A stretch of 64,000 nucleotides of DNA. Origin: Adenophora triphylla var. japonica. Lineage: Eukaryota > Streptophyta > Magnoliopsida > Asterales > Campanulaceae. Below the pieces are notes generated by a model. That model ran no database searches and was not told the DNA's origin. It was given only the letters and a program-made list of their open reading frames with translations. This document shows positions 33,278 to 45,530 of this stretch, piece by piece. A program made the translations under genes and the position numbers. The stretch lies in contig JAFEMH010002499.1 in the NCBI GenBank assembly GCA_022495995.1, positions 248,001 through 312,000 on the forward strand. The letters are read 5' to 3'. Positions within the stretch are counted from its first letter, which is position 1. Every line of letters begins with the position of its first letter.

Positions 33278-34739
33278 TGTTAGTGTGTGTGCCCTAGGCT
33301 TATAGTTTCTATAAACCTTGTTGTATCGTCTTTATCATTAATAAAAGAGAAATTTTATTTTGATTAATATATGTTTTTGCATGTTTATTATATTAATCTG
33401 TGTCCCTAGTTATTTAGTGTAAGTTGGTAATGGATGATCATAGAGATGATCATATGCATAAAGATGCACATTACAAACTTGTAAATAACTAGTATAATTG
33501 TCAATGGATAATCATATGATGATTATATGCATAGAGATGCACATTGAAATTATGGGTACTTGTTACAGAACAAGTAACTGGACTTGACCCGTATGAGATT
33601 TATGTCATGGTCAAATGTCATAATTAAATCTCATATGGTCACTTCATTTAGTCCCTAGACCTGAGATTATCATGACCTTACATATGATGAAAGTTATGTT
33701 TGATTTTAGTCAAACGGTATCTTAACACGATATCTATAAAGACTATCTTTGGCATGATCGGATTCATGATGGGAAGGATGATAAGTCAAGATGGAATTTG
33801 TCCCTCTAAGAGAGATGTTTTGCTTGGGCCCCTCGATGAGTGATAATGATGAAAGAGTGTGGCCACACCCCAATGCGATTGGATTATCATTATACTCAAG
33901 ATCGAGAAAGCATTGAACAGCTACAAGTTGACGTGGACCATGACTTGTGTTCAATATAACATCGTGAGACAAAGGGAGAAATGAAAGTGTACCATTGGAA
34001 ACGTGAACTCTTACGTTGTATTATTTGGGTAGACATAATGGCTTGCTAGAGTCCGCTTATGCCTTATGAGGGTCGATATTATCAGACTCATTGCCAACAT
34101 AATACAATCCTATTGGGTCACACACAAGTAGAATGAATTGGTTGAACCAAAGGAAGAATGATTGAGAGTCTCAGATTCGGCTACATATGTCACGCGACAT
34201 ACTAAGCCATGGGCTTATTATACCGCGCGACATATTAAGCCCATACGCGGTTTTGACAGACTGTTCTCCTAATATGATTAGGAAACATATTTACACTATA
34301 GTAGTATAAATATGTGAGGTCTGTAAACCCTAAAGAGCTAGCCGAATTTTCTCAAGAAAAATCACAATCAAAAATCCTCTCAATATTCTTCCATAGGTTT
34401 TTGGAATCTAGCAATTCCCAACACGAGAATCGTTCTCGACATTCATATTTGTGTGGATTACCAAAAGAGGGTCTTAATTTGTTCCAACAAATCAAAGGCC
34501 TAGAGTTCAAATCTGAAGATCCAAAGGAGTTGAAGATTCGAAGATTTGAAGATCAAAGTTTTGTGATTACGAATCACATAATTATCCGTTCGATAGCTCA
34601 AGACCGGAAAGCAATTAAGGTTGGTAAATTCTATCTCATAAGAATTCAATTTAATCGTATAGAACGGATCTTAGGGCTCATGGGTTTTGTGTTAATTTGA
34701 TGCTTAATTCCGCTGCGCATGGACCCATAAAACCTAACA
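33278..34739 (+). repeat. 5' LTR of inner copia
   Basis: 1462 bp, TGTTAGTG..CCTAACA. It has the palindrome ATGTCACGCGACAT (34187-34200) and a related TACCGCGCGACATA (34221-34234), 70-120 bp upstream of TATA box TATAAAT (34305-34311). The open frames at 33706-33972 (-) and 34314-34700 (+) recur in the 3' LTR and are LTR sequence, not genes. Confidence 0.93.
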
Positions 34740-34740
34740 G

Positions 34741-34752
34741 TGGTATCAGAGC
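34741..34752 (+). other. Primer-binding site, copia type
   Basis: TGGTATCAGAGC lies one base after the LTR end. It is the usual plant copia PBS for initiator tRNA-Met. Confidence 0.92.
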
Positions 34753-36429
34753 CCCGTTCATATGGTTAGATTCGAATTGGCATGCTAGAAAGTTGTTATA
34801 AATTGTTTATAAATGTTCTAGGCTTGCTTTGTATGAGTTAGATTTAATTGTTTATGAGAAACAATTTGCTAATCTGCGAAAATCGTTTTCTGATTATGTT
34901 GAATTAAATCCGTAAAAGCTGTTTACTTGATTTGATTGCTCTATGATTGGAATTGATTGAAATTCGTAAAATTCGCCAAACCTGGCAACTCATGTCGTGC
35001 GACATAGTTGGCCACGAGGAGAAAATCTCGGTAATCGGCTAGTTATGTCACGCGACATACTTAGCCACCGGCTAGTTATGTCACGCGACATAATAAGCCA
35101 AATCAAGCGTAATCGCTTGTTTAATTTTTCTCGCTAATCTGTGATTGTGTTTACAATCCGAGATGTTTTATGTCTTAATCTGGATGCTATAAATTTCTGG
35201 AAATTAAGTTTATAGGTCTATGCTAGATTAATTCATTATTTATGCATGCTTAATTAATTTAAATGTGTTTTTATTAATTATTGCGATGCATGAATTATTT
35301 GTTCTTAAGTGTTAAGAATTTTATTAGATGTTTAGTTGAAACATTGAATTGAGAATTCCTAAATGTTTGATTGAAACATTAAATTTTGGTTTTCTGATTG
35401 TTTATGAGAAACAAGTCAGTTTACGCAAAATTTGAAGGAATCTGATTGTTTATGAGAAACAAATCTGTTTATAAATCTATGCTAATTGTATAATAATTAT
35501 GTCTCGCTTAATTAATTAAAAGATGTTTATTTAATTGTTGCGTTGCATAATTATTAAAGTGTTCTTATGCTTGCTTAATTGTTTAAAAAGTGATTTTATT
35601 AATTATTGCGTTGCATGAAGAACTGTTATAATTCTAGAATGTTTTGAACATTGAATTATAGTTCACTAATTGTTTATGAGAAACAAGTTAGTGTCTCGAT
35701 TGTTTATGAAACAAGTCCGCTTTACAAGTAAGATTATGCCGCAATCAAACCGATATTGTAGTTGTACATGTCTAGGAGAGTTCTCGTCTAAGGATTGGGT
35801 ACTTAAGTAGTCCTTGTGGCTCACCGCTTCCTCGGGAACTTACCCGGTGTACTTTACGCTATCTTTGTTGACATGCTTATGATCTATTTTAAAGAACCTT
35901 CATTTAATGTTTAAGTTTTATGCCACCCCGAAGGTAAAACACTTGAGAAGTATTGGGATAGGTTGATGTAGTTTCGACTCAGTTGGGTGCATCATTCTAT
36001 TCTAATTATGGAGCAAGATGAGATAATGGTTGATGTAGTTTCGACTCAGTTGGGTGCATCGTTCTATGTATCTCATACGTTTGAAATTGGTTAGACTTAA
36101 TTGGTGCTTTCAAAAGAGTTTTGACCCAAGGCATAAGATGAGATTAAAACATGTTTTGACATATGATGTCTAAAAATCTCATAAAGGATCTAAGAGTCAC
36201 ATATGATGTGATTGATAAATGTTATCTACCTAAATAACTTAATTTTGGGCATTGACTCAGTTAAACCAAAATTGAAGTGAAATATGGATCTTAGCCCATT
36301 ATAATTATATGATACATGCTTGTATTTGAAGGTGTATAATTTAATGGGAGTATTTGTAAAATACATTATTTGCTCTTAAATGATAAAGGTGTTGATATTG
36401 ATATGTGTTCATATAATTTGTATATTTTG
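34753..36429 (+). other. Long leader of inner copia
   Basis: No gene. It holds three more copies of the LTR palindrome (34992-35005 with one change, 35045-35058, 35078-35091) and repeated GATTGTTTATGAGAAACAA words (about 34850, 35400, 35450, 35670, 35695). A repeated TTGATGTAGTTTCGACTCAG pair lies near 35962 and 36030. Confidence 0.8.
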
Positions 36430-37060
36430 TTGTAGAAGTAGCATTATATAATAATAATTGCGATTCGTCCTTATGAAGGACAAAGTTCGAAAGGAATGAT
36501 ACAAATAATTTTGATTGGATCAAAAGCCTAAAGAATTGTTCTTAGGTAAATTTGTACGTTCTTGACGAATCCGTTCCTACTGAACCCATTGCAAATGTTG
36601 CAAAGGGCAAATAAGGAAGCAACATTAGAAACATATTGATGATTCTGACAATATTGCTTGCCTTGTAATTGCCACCATGTTTAAAGGCTCTTATGAAGAA
36701 CCTTGAACATATGGGAGTCACTTTTGTTCTAGAATAACGCAAAAAGGAAACGTTCCAAGTGCGAGCTAGGCAAAAGATGTATGTTGTGGTGAAGGCCCTT
36801 AATGCATGAGATGCAACAAGGAGCAATCCGCAAAAGTGTTAATGGTTAACACAAGAAAGGGGTTCATAAAGGAAAACAAAGTAGGTAAAGCAAAGGTTGC
36901 TAAACCTAAGACAAAAGTTGTCAGAGCCGAAGAGGCTAAACCCAAAGTGTCTCAAAAGGATGCGCTTTGTCGTCATTGCAATGAGATTGTCATTGGAAGC
37001 AAAGTTGCAAGGCTTATTAGGAAGGCCTAAAAGGTGAAGAAGGGCAATATGATTGCCACT
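36430..37060 (+). pseudogene. gag: Decayed copia gag
   Basis: Homology to gag of the element at 51.8-52.6 kb is visible in pieces: the GTCCTTATGAAGGACAAAGTTCGAAAGGAATG start, GTAAGGCCCTT-like and LMVNTRKGFIKENKVGKAKVAKPK (36806-37030), then CRHCN, the first half of a zinc knuckle. The reading changes frame repeatedly and is not functional. Confidence 0.75.
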
Positions 37061-40000
37061 ACTTCGAGTATCTATATGATAGATATTTTCCTTTCAACTT
37101 CTTGTTCTTGGGTATATGATACCGGATTGGATCCCACATTTGTTTAAATGTGCAAGGAACAAAGAATAGAAAGCTACTCATAGAAGGTAAATTAAACCTA
37201 TGTGTAGAAATGGAGCAAGGGTTGCTACATTAGCCATAGGGACTTATGAAGTCACTTTACCTTGTGAAGTAGTACTTGTTTTGAACAAGTATGACTACGT
37301 TCCGAATTTGAGTAGGAGTATTATTTCGGTTTCTCAAATGGATGATGAAGGATATAATTTTCTTATTTTCAATAAGAAGTTTTATATTCATTTAATGATA
37401 TGCCTTATTGTAATGCATATGTCATTGAATGGTCTTCATATCCTTGAAGATAAGAAACAAAATAATGTTGAAGATATCTATAATATAAATGGAAATCTAA
37501 ACCGAACAATATGAACAACCAAGTTCATATGGCATTGCAGGATTGGTCGATAAATAAGAAACATATATCTAAACTCCATTAACATGGACCTTTAGACTCA
37601 TATGACTATCACCATTTGAGGAATGTTGATCTTGTTTATTGGGATTATTGACCAAACCACCCTACACTAATAGTAGTGGGAGGGCTAGTGACTTATTGGT
37701 CATTATACATGAGATGTATGTGGACTATTAAGCAAAGCATTGCTAGGGAGGATTTTGGTATTTCATCATATTTCACTAAAGACTTATCTAGATATGACTA
37801 TGTCTTTCTGATGAAGTCCAAAGGTGAATCGTTTGAGATGTTTCGAACATTTCAAGATGAAATACAAAAACAACTTGGTAAAACTATTAAGTACTTCGAT
37901 TAGATCGAGGTGATGAATATTTGAGCCAAGAGTTTGACAATCATCTCAAAACTATGAAATCGTTTCGTAGTTGACTCAACCCGGAACACCACATTGTATG
38001 GTGTGTTTGAGAGGAGGAATAGAACCTTGTTAGACATGGTTCATTCGATGATGTGTCAAAATTGACTTTCCTAATTCCTTTTGAGGATATGCATTAGAAG
38101 TAATGCGGTTACACCGAATTGAGTCTTTACTAAATCGGTTCCTAAGGCCCCACATGAGATGTGGCATGGAAGAAAACTTAGTTTGTCTTTCATGAAAATT
38201 TGGGGTTGCGAATCTTATGTAAAGAGACTTGTCTCTTATAAGTTAGCACCAAATTTGACAAAGTTATTTTCGGAAATTAATCTTACAACCACAAAGAGAA
38301 CAAAATGTTTGTTGCTCTATACGATTTGTTTCTTGAGAAATAGTTTCTCAATAAAAGAATCCGGTGGGAGTAAAATTAATCTTGAAAGAAGTTCAAGAAC
38401 CCGAAAATAATATGGAACCAAGAGTAGAAACGGAACCAAGTTCACAAAGAGTTGTGGAACCGGTTCAAGATGCACAAGTCCATCGTAGATTGGATAGGTC
38501 ACGATCCGAACTCAAGAAATAACTGATTTCTCGTTGCGGAAAGTGATAAAGTGGAAGTCATTGAGAATGACGATCCTACTTGCTATCAAGAAGCGATGTC
38601 CCCTCCTAATTTGGATAAATGGTTAGGAACCATGGAATCCGAATTGCAATCCATGTTTGACAATCAAGTTTGGAACTTGATTGGGCTACCTAAAGGTGTA
38701 AAAACTAAAGGGTGCAAGTAGGTCTTCAAGACCGACATGGATGGGAAGGTGTATACTTTCATGACTAAAAATTGTAACAAAGGGATTTGGGCAAATTCAT
38801 AGTATTGACTATGTTGAAACCTTTTTCGCCAGTTACAATGTTGAAGTCTGTTAGAATTTCAATCGCTATTATCACATATTGTGACTATGTGATATGACAA
38901 ATGGATGTCAAACGACTTTCTTTAAATGGAAAGATTATTAAGGATGTGTATAGTACACAACCCGAATAGTTTGTCGATCCAAGAAACTCTAATAAAGTAT
39001 GCATATTGCAAAAATCCATGAGATGGGTTGAAGCAAGCTTCAAGGAATTGGAATCTTCGTTTTGATGAATTGGTCAAAGAGTTTGACTTCATCAAAGAAC
39101 AAAGATGAATCTTGTGTATGCATGAAATTCAAGGGGAGCGTAGGAGTATTTCTATTGTTTTATTACAATGATATCTTATTCATTGGAAAACAAAGTTCCG
39201 ACACTTAAGACCGTTAAGTCTTCGTCAAGGAATGTTTTCTCAATGAAAGATAAGGGTGAAGCCGCTTACATCCTTGGCATCAAGATCTATAGAGATAGAT
39301 CTAGAAGGATAAATTGGTTTGAGTCAAAGTGTTCACATTGACAAGATTCTTAAAAGAGTCTAAGAAGAGTAGCTTGTCAATGGATCATGGTATTTCTCTT
39401 AGCAATATTCATTGTCTTATGACAAATGATGAGCAAAAGGGAAAATGAATGAAGTTACATATGCTTCGGCATTTGGATCCGTCATGTATGCCATGATTTG
39501 TACTAGACCCAGCTGTTTCATATGCTCCAAGCATGATGAGTCGATACCAATCCGATCCCGATATAAACCATCGGATGGGAGTCAAGATGATCCTTAAGTA
39601 CTTAAGAAGAACTAAGGATATGTTCTTGGTATTTGAAAGATTGGAAGTTAATCTTGCTGTAAGGGTTACATAGATGCTAGCTTCCAATCTGACAAAGTTA
39701 TTTTAAATCGCAATTAAGATTTATGTTTATGCTTATTAGAGGTGCGCTTTGATTGGAAGAGTTCCAAGCGTAAATTGTAGCCAATTCTACTACTAAAAGA
39801 GGCGAGTTTGGATCAAAAGTTCATTAGTGTTTTGGAAATGTTCCAAGTATCACTAATCTAAGTGAAGCTCTTGTTATGACTATAGTGGTGCCACTTGTGC
39901 AAACAATGGAACCAAGGTCACAACAACGATCCAAACACTCACTTAGACGTTCTTTGAGGAATTCATAAGGAATGAGAAGAAGACAAGATATACAAAGTAT

Positions 40001-40118
40001 CAACCGATGATGACATTAGGGATTCACTTACAAAGACCCTCGCACAAAGTGTAAGCATGATGGTCATGTTAGATCCATGAGTATTCGATACATAAATGGA
40101 GCCTAGTGCAAGTGGGAG
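37061..40118 (+). pseudogene. pol: Decayed copia pol
   Basis: Protease/pre-integrase relic at 37080-37600 (TSCSWVYDTGLDPTF in place of a DTG-C-SH signature; NGARVATLAIGTYEVTLPCE). Integrase relic at 37620-38300 (DLSRYDYVFLMKSKGESFEMF, MWHGRKLSLSFMKIWGCESYVK). RT relic at 38600-39560 and RNase H to about 40080. All are collinear with 52627-55742 but have dozens of small indels and stops. The polypurine AGTGGGAGC before the 3' LTR is intact. Confidence 0.85.
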
Positions 40119-40119
40119 C

Positions 40120-41579
40120 CGTTAGTGTGTGCCCTAGGCTTATAGTTTCTATAAACCTTGTTGTATCGTCTTTATCATTAATAAAAGAGAAATTTTATTT
40201 TGATTAATATATGTTTTTGCATGTTTATTATATTAATCTGTGTCCCTAGTTATTTAGTGTAAGTTGGTAATGGATGATCATAGAGATGATCATATGCATA
40301 AAGATGCACATTACAAACTTGTAAATAACTAGTATAATTGTCAATGGATAATCATATGATGATTATATGCATAGAGATGCACATTGAAATTATGGGTACT
40401 TGTTACAGAACAAGTAACTGGACTTGACCCGTATGAGATTTATGTCATGGTCAAATGTCATAATTAAATCTCATATGGTCACTTCATTTAGTCCCTAGAC
40501 CTGAGATTATCATGACCTTACATATGATGAAAGTTATGTTTGATTTTAGTCAAACGGTATCTTAACACGATATCTATAAAGACTATCTTTGGCATGATCG
40601 GATTCATGATGGGAAGGATGATAAGTCAAGATGGAATTTGTCCCTCGGAAGAGAGATGTTTTGCTTGGGCCCCTCGATGAGTGATAATGATGAAAGAGTG
40701 TGGCCACACCCCAATGCGATTGGATTATCATTATACTCAAGATCGAGAAAGCATTGAACAGCTACAAGTTGACGTGGACCATGACTTGTGTTCAATATAA
40801 CATCGTGAGACAAAGGGAGAAATGAAAGTGTACCATTGGAAACGTGAACTCTTACGTTGTATTATTTGGGTAGACCTAATGGCTTGCTAGAGTCCGCTTA
40901 TGCCTTATGAGGGTCGATATTATCGGACTCATTGCCAACATAATACAATCCTATTGGGTCACACACAAGTAGAATGAATTGGTTGAACCAAAGGAAGAAT
41001 GATTGAGAGTCTCAGATCGGCTACTTATGTCACGCGACATATTAAGCCATTGGCTTAATATACCGCGCGACATATCAAGCCCGTACGCGGTTTTGATAGC
41101 CGGTTCTCCTAATATGATTAGGAAACATATTTACACTATAGTAGTATAAATATGTGAGGTCTGTAAACCCTAAAGAGCTAGCCGAATTTTCTCAAGAAAA
41201 ATCACAATCAAAAATCCTCTCAATATTCTTCCATAGGTTTTTGGAATCTAGCAATTCCCAACACGAGAATCGTTCTCGACATTCATATTTGTGTGGATTA
41301 CCAAAAGAGGGTCTTAATTTGTTCCAACAAATCAAAGGCCTAGAGTTCAAATCTGAAGATCCAAAGGAGTTGAAGATTCGAAGATTTGAAGATCAAAGTT
41401 TTGTGATTACGAATCACATAATTATCCGTTCGATAGCTCAAGACCGGAAAGCAATTAAGGTTGGTAAATTCTATCTCATAAGAATTCAATTTAATCGTAT
41501 AGAACGGATCTTAGGGCTCATGGGTTTTGTGTTAATTTGATGCTTAATTCCGCTGCGCATGGACCCATAAAACCTAACA
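40120..41579 (+). repeat. 3' LTR of inner copia
   Basis: 1460 bp, near-identical to 33278-34739. The first base is C instead of T (CGTTAG). The differences I noticed include one less GT, TCTAAGAG against TCGGAAGAG, and a small cluster around the palindromes (41020-41105). Confidence 0.93.
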
Positions 41580-42165
41580 TGAGCAGGTTCACTAGTAATC
41601 CTAGTAGACAGCATTGGCATGCAATAACAAGGGTGTTCAAGTACTTAAAAGGTACTATGGATTATGGTTTGTGTTATTATGGACATCCCTCTATACTAGA
41701 AGGTTACACAGATGCTAGTTGGATCAACCAAGAAGATTCATCTTCTACTAGTGGTTGGGTGTTCTTACTTGGAGGAGGTGCCATTTCTTGAGCTTCCAAA
41801 AAGCAGATATGTATTACACATTCTACAATGGAATCTGAGTTCGTAGCATTGGCTGCTGCTGGAAAAGAAGCAGAATGGCTTCGAAACTTGATATATGAGA
41901 TTTCATTATGGCCAAAACCGATATCACCAATCTCTATCCATTGTGATAGTGCAGCCACGTTAACTAGGGCTTATAGTCAGATTTATAATGGCAAGTCTAG
42001 ACACTTGGGTGTCAGGCATAGTATGATTCGTTAATTGATCATGAATGGTGTGATTTCAGTTGAGTTTGTTCGGTCTCAACAAAATTTAGTTGACCACTTG
42101 ACGAAGGGGTTAGCTAGAGACTTAGTAAATAAGTCAGCAATAGGGATAGGATTAAAGTCCATTTA
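41580..42165 (+). pseudogene. Copia RT end and RNase H (continuation)
   Basis: After the right TSD the reading resumes with MSRFTSNPSRQHWHAITRVFKYLKGTMDYGL, then the RNase H blocks GYTDASWINQEDSSSTSGWVFLLGGGAIS, stop, SKKQ..THSTMESEFVALAAAGKEAEWLRN, HCDSAATLTRA, YNGKSRHLGVRHSMIR, stop, and VEFVRSQQNLVDHLTKGLARDLV. Two in-frame stops (41789-41791 and about 42032-42034) disable it. GLKSI ends the gene near 42165. Confidence 0.9.
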
Positions 42166-42698
42166 ATCTTCTAATTGTGAGATACCCAATTCCCTTCTAA
42201 TACAACGTTAGAAGCCTGAATTCAATGTGGAAAGCTCACAGTTGGAGATTGGAACACATGTTATTATATTTCTCAAGGTAAGTGTTCAGACCTACAAGTG
42301 ATGGTTAGGTTGAAGAATATCTTTTTAATGGTTCCTTTGAAAAATTGCAAATGCAGGTGCAAGATTAAAGGAACTACCTAGATGGACATGAATTTTTGCC
42401 ACTTCAAGAAGCTAGGACTTGGCTTCCTATATGTTCATTATTGAATATGGACACATGGCTTGTAATAGTGTCATGACTAAACAATAGAGTATTGTATGAA
42501 ACTTATGTGTATAGTATCTTCAGGTATTCATATGAGTTGGCAGGTTCAATCGTTGGGACACCCCGATTCTCGAGTATTTGAAATGTGTATTATACTAACA
42601 TGGAAATTCAATCGCAAGACATTTTCATTTATGCATTCATTTGTTTCCTTACTTATAAGTTTCGTAAATCAAAGGATTACACTAAAATGGAGGGGATT
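42166..42698 (+). other. Copia 3' untranslated region with polypurine tract
   Basis: No gene. The purine-rich AAAATGGAGGGGATT at 42684-42698, directly before the LTR, is a good polypurine tract. Confidence 0.65.
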
Positions 42699-43430
42699 TA
42701 TTGGTGATTTTAGTGTCATCGGCTATTTTATTGTAATGGTCATTTACTAGAGATCAATGTGATTTCATATTAGACTCAGATACGAATAAGGGAAAGCGTG
42801 GAGTACACACTTGTTTGAGCTAATACGTTTTCGACCACGATAAAGAAGTAGGGGTTAAGGGGCAGCGATTTTGACTTTGCTGATATGCTCGGTCGAGCAT
42901 AGTGATTGACTTGCCCGAGCATAGCATAGCAAGCAGATTGTCAAAGTTTCTGGACAGTCATGCTCGGTCGAGGCATATGCCTTGCTCGGCCGAGCGGATC
43001 CAAGGACTCATCCGAGCAGTTGGGCAAAAGTTTCTGGACATCCTTGCTCGGCCGAACAAGGTACATGACTCGGCCGAGCAGTTCCTGAACAGGTATTATT
43101 TCAAACTGAAAGGACACAATGATTGGCTAAAATCATGACTGTTGAAACCTTAACTGATACCTTCTCATCTATTTATAAAAACAGAGTTTGATCTCTTTTG
43201 GATAATACAAGAAAAATACAAAGAACAACAACGAAAAACATAACACAATTCTCAAGTTTAAGATTTGTCTTCTTTGCCTAGAAACATATTGAGTGATTGT
43301 CTTATTCCAATAGAGATTTAATGTAACCTAGGCAATAAGGGTCGAAATACTTTATTCAGAAAGTAAATTATACACGATTCAATCATATATCCAGGATTAT
43401 CATCCAAACCGAAACCCAATATCCCCAACA
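42699..43430 (+). repeat. 3' LTR of outer copia
   Basis: 732 bp, TATTGG..CCAACA. The first base pair step TG has mutated to TA. Palindromes such as ATGCTCGGTCGAGCAT (42885-42900) match the 5' LTR with changes, and a segment near 42975-43020 differs by small rearrangements. Confidence 0.92.
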
Positions 43431-43435
43431 CATAT

Positions 43436-44480
43436 TGCCTTGTAAATTTCTTTTGATTTTAAATGTTCATTTGCAACCAATAAATTTCACTAATTCAGGC
43501 AATAAAATAAGATTCGTATCTCATTGTCTTTTTCTAATTTGATTTACTCATTTGTAGAATATATCCACCTTTGAGAGCTAGAACTACCATTGATTCCATA
43601 GAAAGTGATTGGATCATCTTTTAGTGGATCAATGACTACCTCTTGTTAATTAATAAATACTGCGTATCATAAACTTGTCTGAGCAGTCACTTTCCCTCTC
43701 TCTCTAATAGATTTCCTTAAAGAAACTTGTTTTTGAGGTTGTTGAGCTTGTTTTTTTTTTTAGAAAAAATATGGAGAGATATTAATAAATGTCTTGTTGA
43801 TCTTAAGTTTGTTCTTGAACCACGTTATAAGTTACATCTAAGTTGTGGTCAAGAACAACCGTATGAAGATCGACCGTAAAACTTCTTCACAAAAGACAAA
43901 ATATTGAACCTTATATCCCCAAAGCTTAATATCCATAATTAACTAAACATTAAAACCAATTATTTCTCGTATCAATGAAATTTTTGAATTGGTGATCATA
44001 AAAATTTGAAACCCCTCGACCAGTCAGAGTAATCGATAATATAACTAGTAACGATTCTTAAGTCCATTTTAGTTTATAAGAACCGTAAAGCTTTCTCTTA
44101 GCTGGACAATCTAAATGTTAAAATGCCTTATTACGAATTTCTTGCAGGTCCAAAATTTATAAGGGATTTTGTTGATAGCCTTAGTCAAATCATATGTGAC
44201 GACGGTGAAATTAACCCATATTACCAAACTACCAATAAATTGCTTAAAAAAACAATATACAAATAAAACTGACCATCCAATCCCACTAGTACTATTCCGT
44301 TGAAAATAGATGTCAATTTTTTTTTGAAAATTAAATAAATGTCTTTTTCCTAAGTGACTTTTTAGCCTAATTTATTTTTTTATTTTTTTATTTTATGAAT
44401 TTGTATTCACGCTCTGTTGTATACTTACGAAACAAAATAAAATAAAATGTGAATGACAAGAATAAATATACTATTTTTAT
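43436..44480. other. AT-rich DNA without visible genes
   Basis: Stop-rich, with no MITE or LTR ends. It holds only simple T-runs. Confidence 0.5.
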
Positions 44481-44767
44481 CATTTATTTTTGGAATTTTT
44501 ACCAATAAAAACAATATATTTCGAATTCTATCTTAGGATCCACGAGTTGAAACAAAACGACCGTAGAGTCCCTGACCCCATTTATAACAATTTAAATGGT
44601 CAAACTGCCCCTGCTCATTCTCTTTCCCTCTCTATACGCAATCTCCTCTTTTCTCTCTCTATGCGCAATTCCTATTCCCTTCATCCTCCTTCACAAAACC
44701 CAATCAATCAATTCAGCCCAAGTTTATTGATTCAAGTTTCGGAAATTAAATTAAATACAAAATATAC

Positions 44768-44961
44768 CTCTTCCTTTTTCTCTTCAGGTTTGGCTTCTTC
44801 TTCCATTTTAGGTTCATCGGCCGGCGATTTCGGTATTGGAGAGAGCAGCTCGACTTGACAGTGTCTTTTTCTGTACCCGTTCAAGAACCTTCAGCAGATC
44901 TGCCTTTTCTTCCTTGAAACAACCTTGTGTGTCTTGCAATCCATAATTACATCTTCTACCC
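44768..44961 (-). pseudogene. Captured exon of a heavy-metal-associated (HIPP-type) gene
   Basis: The - strand encodes GVEDVIMDCKTHKVV, then in the next frame EKADLLKVLERVQKKT, then QVELLSPIPKSPADEPK and EEEAKPEEKKEEV. This is the second half of an HMA domain with the following acidic/proline linker of heavy-metal-associated isoprenylated plant proteins. The exon starts after an acceptor (GTGTAG/G) at the position of the usual HMA-internal intron and ends at a donor-like GAG/GTATAT. Two small indels shift the frame. The first exon with the metal-binding CxxC is not seen nearby. Retained splice sites mean genomic DNA was copied, not mRNA. Confidence 0.7.
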
Positions 44962-45108
44962 CTACACAAAACCATAAATTAAACTCAAATTTACACATTT
45001 CTAAATTAAATTAAACCTACATAACCCAATCAATCAATTCAGCCCAATTTTGTTTCGGAAACCTCGATTTCCTCTTCCCATTAGAGAAGACTTCGATTGC
45101 CGATTCAA

Positions 45109-45246
45109 GTTGATGATTAAGGCGATTTCAAAACTGGGTCTCACTAAAAAGAAGGAGGCTGAGAAGAAGATCGATGAAGGGATTGAAAAAAATTGAGAGT
45201 GAAATTAGTCGGTTGTCGTCAATGTTGGGCACAATCTCCAGTAGAT
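45109..45246 (+). pseudogene. Unrecognised lysine-rich gene fragment
   Basis: MIKAISKLGLTKKKEAEKKIDEG is open for about 27 codons and then breaks in an A-run. One base shift gives KIESEISRLSSMLGTISSR. The helical, charged style and a single A-run indel suggest a coding fragment, but I do not recognise a family. Confidence 0.3.
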
Positions 45247-45530
45247 GCATTTAGTTTTCTTTGTGGTTATAGCTTTTAGCTGCTGCAGCAGTTTTGAAGT
45301 ATCCAGTTTGAAGATTCCAGTTGATCTGGTATGGTGTCTAGCTCCTCTCATTCTGTTTCAGGTTTACAGTAGAATCGTTAATTATTATGTAATGGAGTTT
45401 CGTTATGTTAGCAAAGTATTTGGTGTTTCATTGCTCAGATCAGTTTTCGAATGTATAACTCATGATATTGGATTTGGATTTTGGTTTGCATCTAAATTGT
45501 TTTGTGCACTTTGGAATAAGTTTTGGCGTT

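Larger units (their letters stand above)
33278..41579 (+). mobile_element. Inner Ty1/copia element, young LTRs but decayed coding region
   Basis: TSD TGAGC lies at 33273-33277 and 41580-41584. The LTRs are 33278-34739 and 40120-41579, with a copia PBS at 34741-34752. The LTRs are almost identical by eye (roughly 15-20 changes over about 1.46 kb, several clustered near 34175-34265). The gag-pol region (about 36430-40100) is broken by many frameshifts and stops. It is related to the element at 49308-57276 in LTR and coding sequence. Confidence 0.93.
27745..43430 (+). mobile_element. Outer Ty1/copia element with two nested insertions
   Basis: TSD CATAT at 27740-27744 and 43431-43435. The LTRs begin TGTTGG (27745; TATTGG at 42699) and end CCAACA. 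Gag and pol are on the + strand. A hAT-like element sits in gag (28825-30183) and another copia sits between RT and RNase H (33278-41579). Without them the element would be about 6 kb, a normal copia size. The LTRs differ visibly in many positions and small indels, and pol has several stops, so this is the older host of both insertions. The protein style is Tnt1-like. Confidence 0.92.

Noticed and set aside
33706..34700. Two ORFs (88 and 128 aa) in the inner copia LTR
   Set aside because: The 128-aa ORF is repeated unchanged in the other LTR (41154-41540), but that is LTR identity, not protein conservation. The related young copia LTR does not keep these proteins.
34741..34752. Short match to tRNA-Met considered as a tRNA gene
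   Set aside because: It is only the 12-base primer-binding site; no cloverleaf follows.
44490..44858. 122-aa plus-strand ORF
   Set aside because: It overlaps the HIPP exon on the other strand. Its composition is that of T/C-rich non-coding DNA.
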